From assembly GCA_002104905.1 (NCBI GenBank), contig MCFE01000170.1:62001-126000 (forward strand): a stretch of DNA of 64,000 bases, written 5' to 3'. Shown in pieces: positions 57,469 to 64,000 of the stretch. The notes beneath the pieces were generated by a model. The model saw only the letters and a list, made by a program, of their open reading frames with translations. It was not told the DNA's origin and made no database searches. A program made the translations under genes and the position numbers. This DNA is from Basidiobolus meristosporus CBS 931.73 (Eukaryota; Basidiobolomycota; Basidiobolomycetes; Basidiobolales; Basidiobolaceae). How positions within the stretch are numbered: the stretch's first letter is position 1; each line of letters begins with the position of its first letter.

Positions 57469-58716
57469 TTAGCTCAAGTGGTATAAGACGAGGGCCACTA
57501 AAACAAGTAAATAAAATGAGCCATTGACAATTGCGGACACAGGCTTATTGTGCGACAAAAGTTTAAGTTGAACGAACCAGTTGTTGTCATTCTGGATGGC
57601 ATTGGTCTTGTTGGAAAGAATCTCCTCCAAGTATTGCTCTGACTGGATGACCTTCTTGAAGCGACCCGACTCTATGCTCCAGTCCAAGTTGCCTCTGCAC
57701 CATGCCTCGAAGGTCACGATGTACCTGCCAAGGGCATGGTATACCTCAGGAGAGTAGTTGTGGGAAACCAACTTCTCGAACTCCGCCTTGGTGGCAAAGA
57801 AGTTGTCCATCTCCTGGTTCACCATCTGCCGCACCTGCTCGACCGACTCGTCGAAGGTGATGTCCCTGGCCTGCTTGAGAACCATGACCAGATTGTGGAT
57901 GTCTCCCTTCTCGTACTCCTTCTCGAACGAGTATATGTCGTTCACCCAGCACACGACGTTGATGCACTGGTCCTTCAGGGTGTTGAACTGGGGGCTGGAC
58001 AGGATCTCTTCGGGGAGATAGACCCCTTCCACGTATCCGATCACCTCCAGACACAGTCTCATACTGCCAGAGTCCTGGCGGTTCTTGATGTAGGTCTCGA
58101 CATCGGGGTATCTAGTGACCTGGCGCATCTCGCACTCGAAAATGTAGGCGTTCAGGTAGTTCACAAAGTTGGCGGTCACCTTTTCCTGGACCTCTATGCT
58201 GGTAGCTCGACTCAGCTCCGCCCAAAGCTCGGCCAAGGAGCAGTAAATGGGGGAGTGTTGAATTTGTTTAATCTCCGCGTTGCAAATCGCAGATAAACTC
58301 ATCTCCTCCGAATATTCCTCCGGGCGGTCGTCCTTCAGAAGGGCCATGACATTTTGGGTGAATTCAGCGGTATACTTTTTGGTGACTTTGGTGTTGAATA
58401 TACTAAGCAAAGCTATAAATATTATATACATCTGGGTCTTATCTTGACCGAGTTTACTGTCGTCGAACTGATCGTCAAACATAAACAGCCAAGCGTAAAG
58501 CTTGGCAACCCACAACAAACGATCGTACTTGGCGGTCGGGTGCACCCGACATGCCAGATTTGTTAATTTTGACTGGACGAGGCGTTCCACAGCATCCTTC
58601 CCCTGCACTAGCTGTTTCTGTGTCAACCAAAGAAGTGTATCGCTCTCAATTTTCTTGTAATCATGACACAATGAGGTGGGAGGGAGAAAATCGAAAGGTG
58701 GGAGGGTTATCTTCAT
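57469..58716 (-). CDS. Class I terpene synthase (sesquiterpene-cyclase type) with hydrophobic C-terminal tail
   Basis: 415 residues, one exon. Class I terpene synthases ionise a prenyl diphosphate (usually farnesyl diphosphate) with Mg2+ and cyclise the cation. Metal-binding motifs are present: DDQFDD (about 81-86) and the NSE motif NDIYSFEKE (about 259-267), with the diphosphate-sensor Arg of YIKNRQ 46 residues before it. The C-terminal RY pair appears as RF (SGRFKK). The fold size of about 350 residues is followed by an extension ending in a hydrophobic stretch (FYLLVLVALVLYHLS) that could anchor the enzyme in a membrane, unusual for this soluble family. The frame opens at 58836, but a TATATAA-like box at about 58762-58768 on the minus strand lies 46 bases before ATG 58716, so I choose the latter. 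No P450, transferase or transporter is adjacent. Product unknown. Confidence 0.85.
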   Translation of the reverse strand: MKITLPPFDFLPPTSLCHDYKKIESDTLLWLTQKQLVQGKDAVERLVQSKLTNLACRVHPTAKYDRLLWVAKLYAWLFMFDDQFDDSKLGQDKTQMYIIFIALLSIFNTKVTKKYTAEFTQNVMALLKDDRPEEYSEEMSLSAICNAEIKQIQHSPIYCSLAELWAELSRATSIEVQEKVTANFVNYLNAYIFECEMRQVTRYPDVETYIKNRQDSGSMRLCLEVIGYVEGVYLPEEILSSPQFNTLKDQCINVVCWVNDIYSFEKEYEKGDIHNLVMVLKQARDITFDESVEQVRQMVNQEMDNFFATKAEFEKLVSHNYSPEVYHALGRYIVTFEAWCRGNLDWSIESGRFKKVIQSEQYLEEILSNKTNAIQNDNNWFVQLKLLSHNKPVSAIVNGSFYLLVLVALVLYHLS

Positions 58717-58761
58717 TAGGGATAGATTTTTAAGCAAGAGGCATTCCTTGACCACCCAACG

Positions 58762-58768
58762 TTTATAT
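58762..58768 (-). promoter_or_regulatory. TATA-like box of the terpene synthase gene
   Basis: Minus strand CTATATAAAC, about 46 bases upstream of ATG 58716 and inside the longer open frame. It argues against the upstream ATG at 58836. Confidence 0.5.
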
Positions 58769-58836
58769 AGCCATCTGGGTGCCCAGATATCTTTATTCCG
58801 TTCAAAAGCATCACGAAACAAATTAGTCCATTGCAA

Positions 58837-60868
58837 AAAATCAGTCCCGATTCAACCTCATCAGAAGCCATCTAATTCAAGGAAATGCTGCAATGTCAAC
58901 CGACCATATCGAATAGAAGCGCTTGATTAGAGAGATGGCATTCGCTTGTGGTGGCATTCCAATGTCTGGTCAACACCAAATGGCAATGAAAACCTCACGG
59001 CCAGCAAATGGCCAGTATCTGCCCATCTGCCAAATGGAATCGAGTTCCGGAGCCAGATTTGTCTGTTCTATTTGGAACCCACTTGCCAAAACCATCGAAG
59101 TCTAGCACTCTCCATCGCCATGATATTCTATCCAACAACAGGCGGCGCCTGGACAGCGAATTGAATCGCCGCACAAATCGAACAATCCTCAAACCACGCA
59201 TTGCATCAGGCATGTGGAGTTAAATCCAACGTTGAGGTCAGAAAAGCTCTAGAAGGCCATCATACGTGTAAACAATTACCACGCCTGTCCGAGTCCCTAG
59301 TAGCATTACCTGATTGGAAGGTGGGGTGCCGGTAAACATCTGGAAAAGATCTGAATCTGATTGAGGCATGTCCAGCATTATTATGGCAATGGCGAGAAAA
59401 TCCAGTGGCACGGTGTGCTGGCGAAGCGCGCTGGGTCTAATGCGTAGGTTTAGGATTAAAGCAAGCGCTGTGCTTCTTTTGGACACGCGGCAGCCAGGCG
59501 ATTGGCTACCATCCTTCAGGGTATTGCGATTGTTTTATATCTATTCCATAGTTGGCGACCATGGAACAATGGGAAGAGCAGTTTAGGCGTATCACCCTGA
59601 AGAGCAACCCGTGGATTTTCCTGGATTTGCTCCAAGATGCCGTTGCTATCGCTTCTAGATTGTTGGCAAAGCCGTGATGCCCAGATCTGACTGGAAAGAA
59701 AGCCGAGTGTTGCCATGGAATTAAAGATTAGGGTGCAACCATTCCCGCCTCACGCAACAATGGGCATGACGGGCGGTAATTTAAGTAATGGCTCACGGAA
59801 CAGGGAAATGCTTCAAAGCCTCAACCAGCCTTAATAATTCGACTTTCCAAATGCGATGCTGATGCCGGAAGCATGAGTCTCTTTTCAACGGGCTTATAAC
59901 GAAGGCTTGAACTATGCCCCTGTTTTGTTAAGGTTATGTCCCTTTTGCCACCAGTGGCATTCCCTAATCTGATGACACTGTGATGTTGTACACTTCACAT
60001 GTGCATGATTTGCATGCGGCTAAACTCTATGCCTGAAATCGAAATAATCCAGATTCTTACCTGATGAAATCTGGCGAAATTGAAATCGAGAGTTCGAAAT
60101 CTCAACATCTGTACCAAGGATGCGGGTAATATTCGACCTGGACGGTGGCCTGGTAATGTACCAAAGCCATCCTCGAGCGTTGGTAATAACTCACGTCTGA
60201 ACCCACACCTGGTATGCTGCAACAGTCTCTGAGCGGGAGTTTGCTGTTGCGTCACAAGAGATATGCGTCCTACGTGGCATGTGGGTTGATTACCAGGGTC
60301 GTGTAGCATGTAGATCGTCACGAACAGCGCCTATACTACTTTGGTTAGCTTGGTGTATTGAGCTCGGCCAATTCGGCCCCAACCCTCAAAAACCGATCTA
60401 GTCCGATCCGGCGGGCCTGGTGCACCCACGGACCGGCGAATTTGACTAATCCGTTGATGAATAATACGAGCTCAAAATGATGTGCCAGTAGCGAAGCCCC
60501 GTAATAGCCCGCCCTATTAGCAGTCCGAGCATGATTGAAAGTCGTTGAGATACGAGACTAATTGGTTTGATAGGGATTTCGAATTTGCGTGATCCATGTT
60601 TAAAGGGAATTTCCGGGTTTGAGGTCTTTACTTAGCAACATATAGCAAGTCCCTGGCTTAAGCCACTGCTCTATACTCATGATTATACTATCAAACTCTT
60701 CAAATCGACAGTATGCAGCAAACCAAGCTGTACTCAAATTATGTTTTGATCATATAAAGATTGAGCGATACTGCTGAAAACCAGATTGAATCCATTTGTA
60801 GTAAGCTTTTGAAGCAGCAGGGTTAAAGAGCCCTCGGTGATTTTAAATACTTCTTGACCTTCCACACG
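58837..60868. other. Intergenic region between terpene synthase and PDH E1 alpha
   Basis: About 2 kb with only short unmotivated open frames on both strands. It separates two divergently transcribed genes and must hold both promoters. No repeat family from the left of the window is recognised here. Confidence 0.55.
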
Positions 60869-62038
60869 ATGTTTCGTGCAAGCCCCTGCCTTAATATTGC
60901 TTCCAGAGCCTTGGGCCCGCTCCCCACCCGTGCCTTGAGTACCAGCGTGCCAATTCTTCGGAGCCATACCTTCCAACTTAGAGATGAAGACTTTGTTACC
61001 TATAACTGCGACGCACCCTCTCCTGAGATCTCTTTCTCTAAGGATGAGTTGCTGGGAATGTATCGCCAAATGAATGTTATGCGTCGATTGGAAATGGCCG
61101 CAGATGCCCTCTACAAGGCAAAGCTCATTCGCGGTTTCTGTCATTTATGTATTGGCCAGGAGGCCATCGCAGTTGGCATGGAAAACGCCATCACTCGTAA
61201 GGATCACATCATTACATCCTACCGCTGCCACGGGTTCACCTGGATCCGTGGTAGCTCCATCAAGAGCATCATCGCGGAGCTCATGGGGCGCAAGGACGGT
61301 GTTTCTTTTGGCAAGGGTGGCTCCATGCATATGTTTTCTGAGCGCTTCTACGGTGGCAACGGTATTGTCGGGGCTCAGGTGCCTCTCGGCGCTGGACTAG
61401 CCTTTACCTCGAAATACACCGAAGATGAGTCCTGTTCCTTTTCCCTTTACGGCGATGGCGCCGCCAATCAAGGACAGGTATTCGAGGCCTTCAACATGGC
61501 TAAACTCTGGGACTTGCCCGCCGTATTTGTTTGCGAGAACAACCTGTATGGCATGGGAACTTCTGCCAAGAGATCCAGCTCCAACACCGAATACTTCAAG
61601 CGAGGCGACTATATTCCGGGCATCAAGGTGAACGGAATGGACGTGCTAGCGGTTTATCAAGCTTGCAAGTATGCCCGGGACTGGACCATCTCTGGAAAGG
61701 GGCCGCTCGTTCTTGAGATGCACACCTATCGCTACGGAGGCCACTCGATGTCTGATCCTGGCACCACCTACCGTACTCGTGAAGAGATCCAACATATGCG
61801 CAGCACCAGAGACCCAATCACTGGCTTGAGAGCCAGACTGGTCGAAAACGGCATCGCCACTGAAGAGGAGCTTAAAGCCATCGAGAAGGAGGCCCGTAAG
61901 GAGGTAGACGTAGAGGTTGCCGCTGCCAAAGCCTCCCCTGAACCACCAGTCGAGGATCTCTGGACCAACATCTATGCCGAAGGATCAGAACCCAAATTCC
62001 TCCGTGGTCGGGAGAGCCAAGAAGTTCATCGTTACTAG
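60869..62038 (+). CDS. PDA1: Pyruvate dehydrogenase E1 component, alpha subunit (mitochondrial)
   Basis: 389 residues, one exon, ATG 60869. E1 alpha with E1 beta decarboxylates pyruvate with thiamine diphosphate in the mitochondrial matrix and feeds the PDH complex. The N-terminus (MFRASPCLNIASRALG...RALSTS) is a presequence. Conserved blocks: MNVMRRLEMAADALYK, GFCHLCIGQEAIAVG, GGSMHMF, the thiamine-diphosphate motif from GDGAANQG to CENN (about 192-222), and the regulatory loop YRYGGHSMSDPG followed by TTYRTREE, which holds the serine phosphorylated by PDH kinase. Length is slightly below that of yeast Pda1. Nothing disrupts the frame. Confidence 0.96.
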   Translation: MFRASPCLNIASRALGPLPTRALSTSVPILRSHTFQLRDEDFVTYNCDAPSPEISFSKDELLGMYRQMNVMRRLEMAADALYKAKLIRGFCHLCIGQEAIAVGMENAITRKDHIITSYRCHGFTWIRGSSIKSIIAELMGRKDGVSFGKGGSMHMFSERFYGGNGIVGAQVPLGAGLAFTSKYTEDESCSFSLYGDGAANQGQVFEAFNMAKLWDLPAVFVCENNLYGMGTSAKRSSSNTEYFKRGDYIPGIKVNGMDVLAVYQACKYARDWTISGKGPLVLEMHTYRYGGHSMSDPGTTYRTREEIQHMRSTRDPITGLRARLVENGIATEEELKAIEKEARKEVDVEVAAAKASPEPPVEDLWTNIYAEGSEPKFLRGRESQEVHRY

Positions 62039-64000
62039 GACGAGAACTCGGTCGTCGAGAGATTTCGGCTTTTTGGCCACCCACGAAATTCGCACCACTC
62101 CCTTTGTTCATGTAAAATTCGGCAACCATCAACCAGCCTATTCTGGCGTCAAATGTCAATACCCACCACCAGCCATTGGATCACGGACAAACTATTTAAT
62201 AAACAAGTTGAATACCACTTTCTCGATTGCCTGAATTGTAAATGGCATATCGATTTGTCGACTCACAGGACGCAGATTTGAAGCCACCGCGATAGGGCTA
62301 TTTTCAGATATCTCCTAATTTCCTCGGCACCGATGATCCATTTCGGAAATTTCTACTTTGGTAGGGGCTTTTAGGGTAATACACAACGCGTTCTTTGCGT
62401 GGAATTCCAAGGAAACGATTGGAGACCGCTGCAGCGTGGCCCACTTATTAAGTTAATAACATACATACCCTATGGGTATATTTCAGTACCTAATAGATTG
62501 GGAATCACCCCAGACACAGAAGTGGCGTGGGTCAGGATTGCGAAAGAGGTTCTAGATCGCAGTTTAACTTCAGCGCTCGCAATAGCCGTAGCCATGATGC
62601 TGATCACAGCCACTGAAAGTTATTTTTAAGAAACATCTCTCCCAAAGGGTGCAGGGTGCTACAAGATGAATGAGGGCTTGGTTGATCGGCTCGAAGATGA
62701 TTGCCAGGCGATTGGACGGGACAGGAACAAGGACCGATTACTACAGATAAGGCAACAGGGATTCATGTGATGTCAAACATGACATTTCAACAAACTCGGC
62801 AGCCACAAAATGAGCCACCAGGAGCATCCCTTGTGTTGACATTGGCGGTGCTTCCACCATGAGCCCACGGAATGCGATCGATGGAATGTTGTGATGTCCG
62901 ATTCGCAGTCATACCTGGCCAAATCATCGCCTTATTAGATCTAGGACTATGTACCAGAATCTTGGATTAACTTTCGAATGATGCGAATAAACAGTGCATA
63001 CTCAGTTTAGGGAAGTAAACCTTCGCATGTTCCAGGTCAGATGGATGAATCTCAATTCATCAGATACCGATCTGTTGAGATAAACATATTGCAGATTTAC
63101 AAGGCAAGAACGAGATAGGTGGCTCATTGTAAGCGGTGTGGTGTATTACAAATCACTGCATCGAGGAATCGATGGATTTTTTTTCACTCAAATATGGCAA
63201 CATGGTACTGCTAACTGCCAATGTACGTAGTTGGTAGATTTCGTAGATTACGATCGGATTTTTCCCACCTGAATCATCCTTAAGGAATGGCTTGAGGCGT
63301 TGGGGCTTATGTTCCGGAAAGTGACTAACCGAAGCCAGAAGCCGGGTGAATCTTGGTCGAGGAGCAGGCAGTGTAAATCACGCCTATCATTGCTAAATCG
63401 TTAGATCGGTTTGTGAAGAGTCCGGTGATGGAGGACACATCAAGTTGACTCGATCTGCTAACACACGAGCGAACATGTCTGGTACGAGGTTGCAGTGAGT
63501 TATTATACCCATTCCATTTGTAATTCGCCACTCCCATGGTGCTAATCAAGAATACTCTTTGGTGCATCCTCCTTAAACTCCATAATTAAGCATGATTTAT
63601 TGATGAATATCCTAAAATCTATGCTATAAAGCATTAGCCACATAATATAGCTTTGAATTGATGTGCTGTCAACTTATAATGAAAACCTCATAAAGTGAAT
63701 TCGTTCTCGAAAACCCAGTTGATCCATACAATCCTGCTTTTGTATGTGGTGTAGCGATGAATGTAGACTTGGATGCGCATTTATCTTTTATTTTCTTCGC
63801 CGGGTTTCAATAAGCTGGGGATAAGCTTTTCCTGGGTATCTTTGCTAGCACCCTAGCAAGTGTTATGAACGAATCTGAAAAGTAGAATAATCAACCAAAA
63901 CCCAGCTCTGGTACTACTGTGAACTCTTGGATATGGGGTTTTGGAATGTTCAAGAAATATAGTATTCCGGCATGTAAATGGACTGCTAGTGGCGCCAAAT
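62039..64000. other. Downstream region without recognised gene
   Basis: Nearly 2 kb. Short open frames (62399-62629 +, 63325-63567 -) lack family motifs, and base composition falls towards the right end. No tRNA, rRNA or known repeat is seen. Confidence 0.5.

Noticed and set aside
57736-58296. 186-codon plus-strand frame opposite the terpene synthase
   Set aside because: It is antisense to a clearly conserved enzyme with its catalytic motifs, so it is a shadow frame.
58717-58836. 40-residue N-terminal extension of the terpene synthase from the upstream ATG
   Set aside because: A TATA-like box lies inside this stretch about 46 bases before the second ATG, and the family normally starts near the latter.
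57469-60868. Terpene biosynthetic gene cluster
   Set aside because: No P450, oxidoreductase, transferase, transporter or regulator lies beside the synthase; the neighbours are a K+ channel and PDH.

Overview
The window looks like nuclear DNA of a fungus. It has short spliceosomal introns (about 40-90 bases, GTAAGT-like 5' ends, CTGAC/CTAAC-like branch sites), a TOK1-type eight-segment potassium channel, a fungal-type thioredoxin reductase, tuberin (TSC2), mitochondrial PDH E1 alpha and many Ty1/copia and Ty3/gypsy elements. An early-diverging (zygomycete-grade) or basidiomycete lineage is possible, but I cannot place it more precisely.

From 1 to about 37.25 kb the DNA is AT-rich and almost wholly made of nested, mostly broken transposable elements; I see no host gene there. 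Two copia elements keep both LTRs and 5-bp target duplications (1187-5869 and 31494-36178). A gypsy element with both LTRs lies on the minus strand (13155-18055). Five further LTRs of that gypsy family are scattered at 8.2, 11.0, 12.6, 19.4 and 20.0 kb, several inside copia relics. A second gypsy relic is at 25.7-28.1 kb. Two PIF/Harbinger-like DNA transposon relics (about 22.5-24.3 and 28.6-29.3 kb) share terminal sequence with a 734-bp fold-back element (24913-25646) built of two exactly equal 347-bp inverted arms. Two copies of an unidentified repeat (6.3-6.95 kb and 24.3-25.7 kb) act as empty and filled sites and fix the insertion points precisely.

About 37.25-39.46 kb is a gene-free transition. 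From there the DNA is more GC-rich and carries ordinary genes: TSC2 (+, many introns), thioredoxin reductase (+, six exons resolved), a rhodanese-domain protein (+), a secreted glycine-rich protein (+), a mitochondrial PPR protein (-), a TOK1-like channel (-, introns), a terpene synthase with a hydrophobic C-terminal tail (-) and PDH E1 alpha (+). They do not form one pathway. Thioredoxin reductase and the rhodanese protein could be related through thiol/sulfur chemistry; TSC2, the channel and PDH are housekeeping or signalling genes; the terpene synthase has no visible tailoring partners, so there is no evidence of a biosynthetic cluster.

The most unusual structures are the fold-back element and its link to the Harbinger relics, the large inverted copia/LTR arrangement at 11.0-13.0 kb, and, among genes, the glycine-rich secreted protein and the tail-anchored terpene synthase. 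Exon boundaries of TSC2 and of the channel are partly inferred; all identities come from reading motifs, not from database searches.
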